In this document: one piece after another, positions 51,639 to 59,549 of the stretch
Numbering within the stretch: position 1 is the first letter of the stretch
How the letters are laid out: every line of letters begins with the position of its first letter
Assembly: GCF_900637055.1 (NCBI RefSeq)
Contig: NZ_LR134338.1
Location: 1,032,501-1,096,500, forward strand
Source: Brevibacillus brevis
GTDB taxonomy: Bacteria; Bacillota; Bacilli; Brevibacillales; Brevibacillaceae
DNA length: 64,000 nt
Direction of reading: 5' to 3'
Position numbers and translations under genes: made by a program
The notes under the pieces: model-generated
What the model was told of the DNA's origin: nothing
What the model saw: only the letters and a program-made list of their open reading frames with translations
Database searches by the model: none

Positions 51639-51684
51639 AAAATCCCGACAAAAAGATGGATAAAACCCCGACAAAATCAGGGAT
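51639..51684 (+). repeat. Tandem 23-bp repeat upstream of a small phage gene
   Basis: Two head-to-tail 23-bp units, AAAATCCCGACAAAAAGATG+GAT and AAAACCCCGACAAAATCAGG+GAT, agree at 19 positions. They end 21 nt before ATG 51705. A regulator-binding iteron or a leader element is possible. Confidence 0.55.
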
Positions 51685-51704
51685 AAAAGGAAGGACGATT
51701 GGAA

Positions 51705-51863
51705 ATGTTTGATTCGGTAATCTTGAGTCAAGAGCAAGCAGCATCGGCTCTTGGGAGATACCGTCTATCCCTTATCAATGGCGTACCGGTACATGTCGAA
51801 TGGGCGATGAAAGCTGTTGGTTTACCAAGCAGAGCAGCAGGAGTCCTAGCGCACATGATGTGA
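51705..51863 (+). CDS. Small phage-type protein
   Basis: A 52-residue protein (MFDSVILSQEQAASALGRYR...) with no recognised domain. AAAGGAAGG lies some 9 nt before ATG. Confidence 0.55.
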   Translation: MFDSVILSQEQAASALGRYRLSLINGVPVHVEWAMKAVGLPSRAAGVLAHMM

Positions 51864-52029
51864 AATAACACAACGCATGCCTTGAAGTTGCGGCGAAGGG
51901 TACGGGGAACGTGTGAGAGCGTAGTGAACGCTTTTTACATTGTTTTTGTATTGTTCGTTGCAATAACGGCCATGACCAATCTGCTTGGGCGTTCGTCATT
52001 GCAACAAATTTGTATGTGCAAGTGATGGC

Positions 52030-52170
52030 ATGAATAGATACGCAAATAGGAAACGAGCAGCACGAGAAAATCACTGCCATCGTTGTGTATGGGCTAATGT
52101 GCAAGGGAACAAACTACATTGCTTGCGTCCCTTTGTGAAAGACGAAGAGAAAAAGACAAAGAGAAAGTAG
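52030..52170 (+). CDS. Small Cys-containing basic phage protein
   Basis: A 46-residue basic protein with C-x2-C and a later Cys (ENHCHRCVWANVQGNKLHC), a possible zinc knuckle. The ribosome site (AAGTGATG) is weak; the frame extends upstream to 51985. Confidence 0.45.
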   Translation: MNRYANRKRAARENHCHRCVWANVQGNKLHCLRPFVKDEEKKTKRK

Positions 52171-52561
52171 CAGCGCCTAGCAAACAGGGACTCTGCGGCG
52201 TTTAATCACCACATTTGCGAGTTTAGGCCCCAGATACTCGCTCCCTGCTTGGTGGGCGTGCCACATTTGTTATTTCCTTCTGAACCGAGTCTGTCTCTAA
52301 AGTCAATCTTAGAATTTTTCAGTTCCACTTTCAGGGAATTTATCACAAAAAACACCTCGTTTCACTGTCTAAGGTGAATCGAGATGTTTTAACATTCGTT
52401 TGTTATTTAGTTATTCGGGCATTATCTTTTGATTAACCAACAGGCGCGACGTATCAAGCGAAAACATGGCATCATGCAATCGGGAGAGAGCCAGTAACGC
52501 GTTATGTAGGGGGTCCATCACAACATGCTCAGATGGACCCGCTTTATCGTTTTAGTAAGTC
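52171..52561. other. Gene-free stretch with hairpins
   Basis: No coding frame was found. It holds a CAAACAGGGA / TCCCTGCTTG pairing over about 50 nt (52178-52242), a 14-bp imperfect hairpin at 52347-52391 (AACACCTCG / CGAGATGTT, terminator-like for both strands) and a GGGTCCATC / GATGGACCC hairpin at 52510-52540. Confidence 0.5.
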
Positions 52562-52690
52562 TTAATCGTCAAGATCGTTTCGAATCTCTCTAAGCCTTTG
52601 TAGAGCTTCCCGTAGGGCTTCAATTGCATCTTCGAGGATACGTTCCACTTGTCTAATTTGTTTCGCTTCATTATTGTTTTGGTTTCCCAT
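52562..52690 (-). CDS. 42-residue coiled-coil protein
   Basis: A very short but well-formed gene: AAAGGAGGG lies 8 nt before ATG and the protein is one long charged helix (RQVERILEDAIEALREALQR). Not recognised. It could be a small regulator or an antitoxin-like peptide. Confidence 0.6.
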   Translation of the reverse strand: MGNQNNNEAKQIRQVERILEDAIEALREALQRLREIRNDLDD

Positions 52691-52870
52691 ACTCTATCCC
52701 TCCTTTACAAATAACTGGCGATTAACAAGTGTACAAACAGAACTTGTTCTATCGCTAAAATAATGCTATGTGAAAAGTTGTCCGCCCGTGCGTTAGGGGG
52801 ACAAGATTGGGTGACAAGGTATTAATTTTGATGCATAAGTTTAGAAAGAAGAGGATCTAGGGGGAATGAC

Positions 52871-53116
52871 ATGGCAAAAGCATCTACACTAAAAAGACCT
52901 ACTCGAGAAGAGTTTGAATTAGAAGAATTGGGAAATCAGCTCGTTGAAGCAAAGGATGACGGGGATGAAAGGTCACTGACTGTTTGGGGAATGTCTGAAA
53001 AAGTACGCGGGCGAATCACAGTTCTTGATTCGCGTACAAGGCTAGTTCATGTAAAAGAAAACGGAGCAATTAGGAAGATTCCTTTTCTGGACATTATGAA
53101 GGTGAGTTACGAGTAA
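52871..53116 (+). CDS. YolD-like family protein
   Basis: An 81-residue YolD-like protein: LTVWGMSEKVRGRITVLDSR and KIPFLDIMKVSYE. It lies upstream of the truncated DNA ligase at the right end of the element, a phage DNA-repair type neighbourhood. GGGGGAATG precedes ATG. The 296 nt to the ligase fragment hold no convincing gene. Confidence 0.75.
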   Translation: MAKASTLKRPTREEFELEELGNQLVEAKDDGDERSLTVWGMSEKVRGRITVLDSRTRLVHVKENGAIRKIPFLDIMKVSYE

Positions 53117-53362
53117 GGAAGTTTTACCAATATTTATACATGAAATAGCTGCCAAATCAAGCCGATAAAGGTAATGTAATATGAAATCTAGTGTAGATTC
53201 TCTTGGGGATAAGGCGTACGACTTAATCTGTGCAGATGGGTCTACGCTATTTTTTTGTGGCAAGAGAAGGTATGCATACCTATATATACTTGTAGTAAAT
53301 ACTGAGCTGATAACCTACTATATTGATAAGCACTTTTTTATTCACGTATTACTTCCTGTGTA

Positions 53363-53397
53363 CCCCAATTTGCTAAAAGCAGTTGGGGACTTTTTTG
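53363..53397 (+). terminator. Intrinsic terminator
   Basis: CCCCAATT / AGTTGGGG with six T. Confidence 0.75.
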
Positions 53398-53412
53398 TTT
53401 CGAGGTGACAAC

Positions 53413-53508
53413 ATGTTTATTTCTCCGTTGCTATTGGAACAAGTCGATAAACCATTCTTAGACCCTCGTTCTCCCTGTACCACAACAACTATAATAAATG
53501 TACGGTGA
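53413..53508 (+). pseudogene. First codons of an ATP-dependent DNA ligase
   Basis: The 31-residue frame begins MFISPLLLEQVDKPF, the standard N terminus of bacterial/phage LigD-type ATP-dependent ligases, and keeps its ribosome site (GAGGTG). It breaks off at the right attachment repeat; the adenylation motif KxDG and everything after are missing. Confidence 0.65.
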
Positions 53509-53544
53509 TCTTTGGAAAGAGCTGAGGTTTGCTTGGGATTGATT
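53498..53544. repeat. Right attachment-like repeat (attR)
   Basis: Copy of the yuiH 3' end (33112-33158) with two differences, including the yuiH stop codon. Chromosomal sequence resumes after it. Confidence 0.75.
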
Positions 53545-53547
53545 AAA

Positions 53548-53581
53548 AATGAAGAGGCGGATCATTTCCGCCTCTTCATTC
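53548..53581. terminator. Terminator next to the right repeat
   Basis: AATGAAGAGGCGG / CCGCCTCTTCATT, 13 bp, followed by CGTTTTATTT. It is probably the original terminator of yuiH before the integration. Confidence 0.75.
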
Positions 53582-53620
53582 GTTTTATTTGAGACTTAAT
53601 TTCGGTTAAACATAATCCGT

Positions 53621-54082
53621 TCACAAAATACACTGAAACAATCGATAATCAGATGGACTACGGCCCGTCATTCGGCAAAGTCTCAGATAACTGTACGCGT
53701 ATTTATAATAATGGCCATGCCTGCTTTCAACTAATGCCTGTTCCCAGTAGGAAGCTTCTAATGGATTCAACTCGCCTTCCGTAACCGTCAACTCCGATGC
53801 AACCGGATTTTCCTCGAGTGTATTTGCATAAGCCAAGAGGTTGATTCTTGCGTAAAAGGCCGGATCGAGATTGTCGTGTACATCATGGCCATAAGCTTGT
53901 TTCATTTCTACAATAGCATGACCATGCGTAAGGATATGCCCCAACTGCATATCGCCTTTCTCCATTTGCACCGGTCTCTGAAAGTTATGGAGCAAGTCAA
54001 GCAAAGTCTCCGGAGTGAGCGGTAATCTTACACCTGTATTTGGTACGCCGGCAGGATCAATGACGATATTTTCTCCATTCAC
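53621..54082 (-). pseudogene. Unknown gene interrupted by an in-frame stop
   Basis: The 153-codon frame (IVIDPAGVPNTGVRLPLTPE...RLCRMTGRSPSDYRLFQCIL) has no ribosome site at its GTG. In the same frame, upstream of TAA 54107-54109, lies NTLYQIEKVIDLDINFYKKW, which looks like the real N-terminal part. So a single stop splits a gene of about 180 codons. Not recognised. Confidence 0.5.
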
Positions 54083-54279
54083 AGTAACAAAACCAGGATT
54101 CGATTTTTAGCAAGCCCATTTTTTATAGAAATTGATATCCAAATCAATCACCTTCTCAATCTGATAGAGCGTATTCTTTAAAAGAAGGAACCTGAATACA
54201 TGATGATAGAATAATACAAATACGATAATGTCAAAACTAAAAATTGACATGACACCAACTAGATGAGAGGTGTTCCTTG

Positions 54280-54873
54280 GTGACAACAAGCAAAACGAAT
54301 CCTAAGGTTGATGAATTTTTAAACAAGGCAAAAAAGTGGAAGGCTGAATTTGAGAAGCTCAGAAGCATTGTTCTTGACTGTGAGCTGACCGAAGATTTTA
54401 AGTGGATGCATCCTTGTTACACGTTTGAGAAAAAAAACATCGTTTTAATACATGGATTTAAAGAATATTGTGCGCTTCTGTTTCAAAAAGGTGCCTTGTT
54501 AAAAGATCCAAATGGGATTCTCATTCAACAAACGGAGAATGTACAGGCTGCGCGCCAGATCCGGTTCACTAATGTGGAAGAAATCATGGAAATGGAACCC
54601 ATTTTGAAGGCCTACATTCATGAAGCGATTGAAGTGGAAAAAGCGGGTTTGGAAGTGAACTTTAAAAAGCATGAAGAATACAGCATTCCTGAAGAATTTC
54701 AAAATAAATTAGATGAAATCCCTGCCTTGAAAACTGCTTTTGAAGCATTGACGCCAGGACGGCAAAGAGCCTACCTTCTTCATTTTTCAGCACCCAAGCA
54801 AGCCAAAACGCGAGAGTCAAGGGTTGAAAAATGCATGCAGCAAATTCTTGATGGTAAGGGATTACATGATTAA
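54280..54873 (+). CDS. YdeI/DUF1801 family protein
   Basis: A 197-residue protein of the YdeI (DUF1801 plus OmpD-associated) type: FKWMHPCYTFEKKNIVLIHG, CALLFQKGALLKDP, and the C-terminal LTPGRQRAYLLHFSAPKQAKTR-type motif. These proteins are cytoplasmic; function is not settled. GTG 54280 has GAGAGG 9 nt upstream; TTG 54277 is the alternative. Confidence 0.83.
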   Translation: MTTSKTNPKVDEFLNKAKKWKAEFEKLRSIVLDCELTEDFKWMHPCYTFEKKNIVLIHGFKEYCALLFQKGALLKDPNGILIQQTENVQAARQIRFTNVEEIMEMEPILKAYIHEAIEVEKAGLEVNFKKHEEYSIPEEFQNKLDEIPALKTAFEALTPGRQRAYLLHFSAPKQAKTRESRVEKCMQQILDGKGLHD

Positions 54874-54936
54874 TTGAAAGAAGGGGCGGGAATCGACCGT
54901 CTCTTTTTCGTTTGCAAAAAAAAATTGAAGAAAACC

Positions 54937-54946
54937 GAACCTTTTT
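54937..54946 (+). promoter_or_regulatory. Possible ECF-type -35 element of the sigma gene
   Basis: GAACCTTTTT lies about 54 nt before the sigma start, with GAGACAATA downstream; the AAC core is that of ECF-dependent promoters and would fit autoregulation. The -10 is uncertain. Confidence 0.3.
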
Positions 54947-54999
54947 CCGATCGAGAGACAATATAGGGTGTAAGCTGCTTACTCAGGAGGGCCCTCTGA

Positions 55000-55575
55000 A
55001 TGGAAAATGAAGAGATGTATCAATTACTTATAAAAATGAAAGAGGGTGATGAACAGGCATTTCATACGATGTATGATGCCACCTTTCAGGACGTATACCG
55101 GACCGTCTCCTTTCTGGTGGATCATAAGCAGGATCGGGAAGATGTCATGAATGAAATCTATATGCAAATGTGGACCTCACTGGCTAATTACGATACGAAC
55201 CGTCCTTTCCAGTTCTGGCTGCATGGCCTGGTAATCCGTCAAGTGCAGAGATTTCGGGTCAAGAGCTGGAGGAGATTCCGCATTGTTGAACGCATTCGTT
55301 CCTTCTCCCACGAAGAGTCTTATTTGGATGAACATACTGCGTTGATGGATGGAACAAACCAAATGATATCCCAGTCCATACGAAAACTGACCGACAAACA
55401 GCGGACAGTGATTATCTTCCGCTTTTATCACGACTATACTCTTGAGGAAATTGCGACGTTGCTTGATATTCCGCTGGGTACAGTCAAGTCCAGATATCAT
55501 GCTGGCCTCCAGGCGCTTCGAAAATACTTAGGGAATCTCCCCCTGGAAAGGATGGAAAAGATCAATGACTATTGA
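55000..55575 (+). CDS. ECF-type RNA polymerase sigma factor
   Basis: A 191-residue sigma factor with regions 2 and 4: VDHKQDREDVMNEIYMQMWT and LTDKQRTVIIFRFYHDYTLE, followed by IATLLDIPLGTVKSRYHAGL. CAGGAGGG lies 8 nt from ATG. It overlaps the next gene by 11 nt. It is similar in organisation to the pair at 17218-18691. Confidence 0.87.
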   Translation: MENEEMYQLLIKMKEGDEQAFHTMYDATFQDVYRTVSFLVDHKQDREDVMNEIYMQMWTSLANYDTNRPFQFWLHGLVIRQVQRFRVKSWRRFRIVERIRSFSHEESYLDEHTALMDGTNQMISQSIRKLTDKQRTVIIFRFYHDYTLEEIATLLDIPLGTVKSRYHAGLQALRKYLGNLPLERMEKINDY

Positions 55576-56626
55576 ACGCAAAATCCGTGAACATCTGCAT
55601 GAAGAGGCAGAAACGATGGAATGCCCGCCGGCCATTTCCAAAAGAATCGAACAATCTTATTCTAACTATTTGCAACGAAAAAGGAGCGGAATAACCATGA
55701 AAAAACGATTAATTGGTGGAATTGTTGCTGCTGCGATTTTGATTCCAACCGCAGCATTTGCGGCCCCTGTTGTGATTGACATGCTTACTCGAGCACCAAT
55801 GACTTCTGAACAAGTCAAGCTGGATGAGGCTGGGAAAGCAACACTTGAGAAGCTGTATCGTGCCATTCCCGAAACAAAATCGTTTGAGATTATTAATGCA
55901 AGCTACCTTGGAGACCCCAATGATTCAACCAAAAAGGTCCAACTAAGCATCGTCTTGCAGGAAAAAGGGGGAACTGGCAAAAAGATTACCCTCCATACAA
56001 ACGGTATTACGGATGAGATTCAAGACCTGACGCAAGAGAATTGGGAGCCTAAGGAGAAACCACTCATTACTTTACCTGATCAGGAAATCAAGGGGAAGGT
56101 AGATCAGCTCATTGATCAATTGTACGGCAACATCAAAGATTACGAGGTTGCCATGGAGCAAATGGACAATCCAAATGAGAAAACTTTTATCTTGAATTAC
56201 ACCAAGAAGGGATCAGAGGGAGAGGGTTACCAAGTGTTTGTTCAGGGGAATACAATTAGTCTTTCTCCGGTAGCTCCTACACCTTCAAACAGTGAAGTAG
56301 AAGGTTATTTCTCCAGAGACGGTAAGCCTGATTATACTGCTGATAATTTTATAAACGATGAAAAACTGTTTGCTCTACTAAAAATGACCCCGACAGAGTT
56401 AAAAGAAGAACTAGCCAAAGGAAAATCTGTTGTGGAGGTTGCAGCATCGAAAAATATCTCGAAACAACAAGTCATTGATGTGATTGCAAAAACACAGGCT
56501 GAAGGACAGCTTCAAGATGGAAAAAATAAAGTAACGATCAGCGATGATTTACTGAAACAAATGATGAAAGCAGTTGAACCAAAAGTCGTACAAGTAATTG
56601 AACACAAAACGGAAACGAAATGGTAG
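55565..56626 (+). CDS. Membrane-anchored partner of the ECF sigma factor (probable anti-sigma)
   Basis: A 353-residue protein with a cytoplasmic head (1-44), a hydrophobic segment (about 49-66, ending in TAAFAAP) and a large outer part. The outer part carries a repeated helix-type motif near the end (LKEELAKGKSVVEVAASKNI). Overlap with the sigma gene supports an anti-sigma role. An internal ATG 55697 in frame has AAAAAGGAG 10 nt upstream and would make a product that starts directly at the hydrophobic segment. Confidence 0.72.
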   Translation: MTIERKIREHLHEEAETMECPPAISKRIEQSYSNYLQRKRSGITMKKRLIGGIVAAAILIPTAAFAAPVVIDMLTRAPMTSEQVKLDEAGKATLEKLYRAIPETKSFEIINASYLGDPNDSTKKVQLSIVLQEKGGTGKKITLHTNGITDEIQDLTQENWEPKEKPLITLPDQEIKGKVDQLIDQLYGNIKDYEVAMEQMDNPNEKTFILNYTKKGSEGEGYQVFVQGNTISLSPVAPTPSNSEVEGYFSRDGKPDYTADNFINDEKLFALLKMTPTELKEELAKGKSVVEVAASKNISKQQVIDVIAKTQAEGQLQDGKNKVTISDDLLKQMMKAVEPKVVQVIEHKTETKW

Positions 56627-56727
56627 AAATATCCTATTATGTAATTTTGCTGAGCAACACGGTTTGATAAAAGGGGAATGGGCATGCTGCTTAGGCATAC
56701 CCTAATAGCGGAGTCATAAAAAGTACG

Positions 56728-56760
56728 AGGCACCTTCCTGTGCTATAGGAGGTGCCTTCG
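56728..56760. terminator. Hairpin between convergent genes
   Basis: AGGCACCTTCCT / AGGAGGTGCCTT, strong stem without a long T run. Confidence 0.65.
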
Positions 56761-56765
56761 TCGTG

Positions 56766-57806
56766 TTATTTTGTAAATTCCATTACTTCAAAGGATTGAA
56801 TTTTGCTGAATGCTACATAATCTTTTCGAGCAGTAAATGGCCCCTTGTTAAAGTCCTTATCGAACATATATGTTTCTTTGCCATGACCATCTGCACGTCC
56901 ATTATACCAGTCGATGAAGTCTTGTACTTCAGATGCAGTTAGTTCAAATTCTTTTTCAAGGCCACTGATCATTTTAATAACAAGAAGTGCATTATCACCA
57001 GTTGGTTTAGGATCAGGATCAGTTGGCTTATCACCATTCAATGTGGCGTCATCTTCATTTGAAGTTGTGCTCTCTACGCCATTAACAATAGCAGTAACAA
57101 CATAGTAATAAGTTACTCCTTTTTCAACGTTCAAATCGTCGTATGTAGTATTCATATGATTTGTTTCGATAGTTTCGTATGGTCCGCCAGGTGTTGTAGA
57201 ACGCTTAATCACGTATCCTGTTGCATCGTTAACAGAACCCCAAGTGAGTCTGATAGCAGGATCATTAGGTGAAGCGGTGAGGTTTAAGGGTTCATATGGA
57301 AACAAAATTTCACCTGATTCATCAATATCAATAGCATCAAGACCCATTGAGGTATTGGAAGTACTAGTTTTATTGATAATTTCCACAGTATGTCTCGTGT
57401 TAGGTAAATCCAATATTTCAAACTTAAGCACTTGTCCAATATGTGGACCGTGTTGGGACATTTTAGTAGCCATAACCCCATCAACGTAAACCTCAATCTC
57501 ATCACTTCTATTAGTAAATTGACCACAAATCAAACGTAATTTGGTACCAGAAAATTCGAATTTAATCTTATCTCCAATTGTATTTGTGAATTTCTCAGAA
57601 CCTTTGTATCCAACGTTAGTTGGCCCGTCATGAAAGGTACCTTCAAATATGATATTTGGAACATTACTACTATCAATTCTTTGCCATCCTGCTTCTGGTG
57701 CTGTTAATCGTTCTCCCAGAGTCGCAGCAAAAGCACTTGTTGAAAATAAAGAAATCATAATGAAAAACAATGATAATAGCGTAAGATACTTTTTAGTATT
57801 TCCCAA
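56766..57806 (-). CDS. Secreted protein with a carbohydrate-binding-like domain and FN3 domain
   Basis: A 346-residue exported protein. The signal peptide covers about residues 1-27 (ending TSAFAA). Residues 40-165 form a beta-sandwich of the galactose-binding/CBM kind (EGTFHDGPTNVGYKGSEKFT, KFEFSGTKLRLICGQ). An FN3 domain follows at about 178-255 (LTASPNDPAIRLTWGSVNDA), then a Pro/Asp linker and a C-terminal domain of about 75 residues. No catalytic domain was seen. The start TTG 57806 has AAGGAG 8 nt upstream; TTG 57815 touches the site. Confidence 0.72.
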   Translation of the reverse strand: MGNTKKYLTLLSLFFIMISLFSTSAFAATLGERLTAPEAGWQRIDSSNVPNIIFEGTFHDGPTNVGYKGSEKFTNTIGDKIKFEFSGTKLRLICGQFTNRSDEIEVYVDGVMATKMSQHGPHIGQVLKFEILDLPNTRHTVEIINKTSTSNTSMGLDAIDIDESGEILFPYEPLNLTASPNDPAIRLTWGSVNDATGYVIKRSTTPGGPYETIETNHMNTTYDDLNVEKGVTYYYVVTAIVNGVESTTSNEDDATLNGDKPTDPDPKPTGDNALLVIKMISGLEKEFELTASEVQDFIDWYNGRADGHGKETYMFDKDFNKGPFTARKDYVAFSKIQSFEVMEFTK

Positions 57807-58109
57807 TTGATTCAACTCCTTAAGAATTAGTACAGCTAACTGTTTTAATTAATGTATAAATCTTACAAGGTTGGTTGTGGGAAATGTAGTCTTATGTTCG
57901 ATCTTTTATAACAATATACTTAAGAGTTATTCCCTTCAAATGAAAGGAATACTAGATGATTTGCAATAGCCAATGTATATCTATTTCTTTTCGTTTTACA
58001 AAATATGTATATTGATATAAAGTTAACAAAGAATGGAAAAATATCAAAGTGATGAAATCCGTAATGATCCGATGAAATCAATGGGAATAGATAGAGGAGG
58101 AACATGTGT

Positions 58110-59486
58110 ATGAAGCAAAGTAGTACAAAAGGATTTTGGAAACGATTGTCGATTCTCGTTCTTTCATCTTTACTTGTACTAGGCAATATTGCAGATGAGA
58201 GTACACTGGTACAGGCAGCTGAGCAAAAATCAGAAAAGATTCTTTCAGAACAAGAGGCTATTGAATACGCCAAGAAATGGGTGACTATTCCCGAAGGTTA
58301 TGAGTATCGTTATGGAGAATACATCGAACCGTTTGATGACTTTACACCCTATGCGGGATGGAACCTTAGTTGGTATCATTCAGATCAATCAAGTATCATG
58401 TATAAAATTCATCCTGTCTCAGGGAACCTGTTAAGCTATCAATATAGTGACAAAGACAGTGAAGCCCCTAGCCCTGCTACAACGAATAGCAAGCAAATTG
58501 CTCTTGAGGGAGTATTGCAGTTTCTCACAAAAGTCATTCCTTCTGAGGAACGAGCGAATTTAATAGAGCCAGATGAAGTCGATTACAAGAGCGACGGTAC
58601 CTACTATTTTAAATTTCAGAGAGTAGAAAATGGTATTCCTTTTAAGGACAATTATATCGCTGTAACCACGCGAGGAGACGGAAAGGTTCTGCGATTCTTT
58701 CGATTATGGTATGAAGGGGAGTTGCCTGACGCAAGCCAAATCATATCGGAAAAGGAAGCGCGCGAGCTGTTGGAACAAAAAACGGAGCCAACCTTGTATT
58801 ATAAGAGTTTTTCCAGTGGAGATCATGGGGAGAAATACATGTTGGTCTACGATTACCTACCAACCGATCCGCAAATGGTAGATGCGATCTCAGGGGTGAT
58901 GATCGATGGCGATGGGGCGGTGGCGAAACCAAAGAAACCGATCAAGATTTTGAAGGAAATGCCCGCTGCTTCAGCTCCAAAGGCGGCGAGTCATAAAGAC
59001 GTAGCAATTACCCGTGAGCAGGCGGAGGCAAGCGCAATCCATTTCCTGCAAACGAAGCTCCGTCATCAGTTGGCAGATATTTATATGCTTGATCCACAGC
59101 CGTATGATGGAGGTCCGAGGGGGAAGGAGACGAATTGGCGGGACTATAAAGTGCATTTTGGATGGTTGAAAAATGGTATTCTGATTAAGAACGCAAGATT
59201 TGAAATAGCTGTCAACTCGTCCTCAGGCAGCAGTATTATAGGGGATAAGCAGCTTACCTCGCCCGTTATTCTCGACAATAACATGCAGAGAGTAGACCTG
59301 GCCTTTGCGAAAAAAACGGAGCAAGCCGTAAAAAAATCGCTCGAACTCTACTACTTGCTACCGGATATAGACTTTAACGAGGTAGAGGAACCAAAACCGC
59401 GGCTTGTTTACCGCCTCAGCGGAGACAAAGGAGTTGTCGACGCACACACAGGAAAATGGATCAGTTCTTTAATAGGTAAAGAATGA
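58110..59486 (+). CDS. Exported protein with YcdB/YcdC (PepSY-like) repeats
   Basis: A 458-residue exported protein: signal peptide (residues 8-36, LSILVLSSLLVLGNIADEST and QAA), then two PepSY/YcdB-type domains, seen in ISEKEARELLEQKTEPTLYY and ITREQAEASAIHFLQTKL, each after a helix E-Q/K-E-A-x3-A. Such proteins act outside the membrane, often as peptidase inhibitors. ATG 58110 has AGGAGG 9 nt upstream; ATG 58104 is too close. Monocistron. Confidence 0.8.
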   Translation: MKQSSTKGFWKRLSILVLSSLLVLGNIADESTLVQAAEQKSEKILSEQEAIEYAKKWVTIPEGYEYRYGEYIEPFDDFTPYAGWNLSWYHSDQSSIMYKIHPVSGNLLSYQYSDKDSEAPSPATTNSKQIALEGVLQFLTKVIPSEERANLIEPDEVDYKSDGTYYFKFQRVENGIPFKDNYIAVTTRGDGKVLRFFRLWYEGELPDASQIISEKEARELLEQKTEPTLYYKSFSSGDHGEKYMLVYDYLPTDPQMVDAISGVMIDGDGAVAKPKKPIKILKEMPAASAPKAASHKDVAITREQAEASAIHFLQTKLRHQLADIYMLDPQPYDGGPRGKETNWRDYKVHFGWLKNGILIKNARFEIAVNSSSGSSIIGDKQLTSPVILDNNMQRVDLAFAKKTEQAVKKSLELYYLLPDIDFNEVEEPKPRLVYRLSGDKGVVDAHTGKWISSLIGKE

Positions 59487-59541
59487 AAAAACGGCCGTCA
59501 TTGGTTAGTCTTACCACTAACTCTCTGACAGCCGTTTTTTC
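59486..59541. terminator. Bidirectional terminator
   Basis: AAAACGGC(CGTCA) pairs with (TGACA)GCCGTTTT between the YcdB-type gene and hcp. Confidence 0.82.
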
Positions 59542-59549
59542 TATTTTGC

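Larger units (their letters stand above)
33112..53544. mobile_element. Integrated, decaying phage-derived element of about 20.4 kb
   Basis: Bounded by the yuiH-derived direct repeats. The content is phage-like and AT-rich compared with the flanks: recombinase pieces next to the left end, holin, two amidases, a split sigma factor, YolD-like genes, Dam methylase, ASCH, ArpU, GNAT and small unknown genes, plus an IS3 element. No capsid, portal or terminase gene remains. Many genes are frameshifted. It is best read as a prophage remnant, possibly a composite of two. Confidence 0.75.

Noticed and set aside
53181..53408. Possible 75-residue gene between the YolD-like gene and the ligase fragment
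   Set aside because: No ribosome site, low-complexity hydrophobic second half that runs through the terminator at 53363.
33112..53544. CRISPR array or tRNA attachment site in the element
   Set aside because: No regularly spaced repeats and no tRNA-like cloverleaf were seen; the flanking repeat derives from the yuiH gene.
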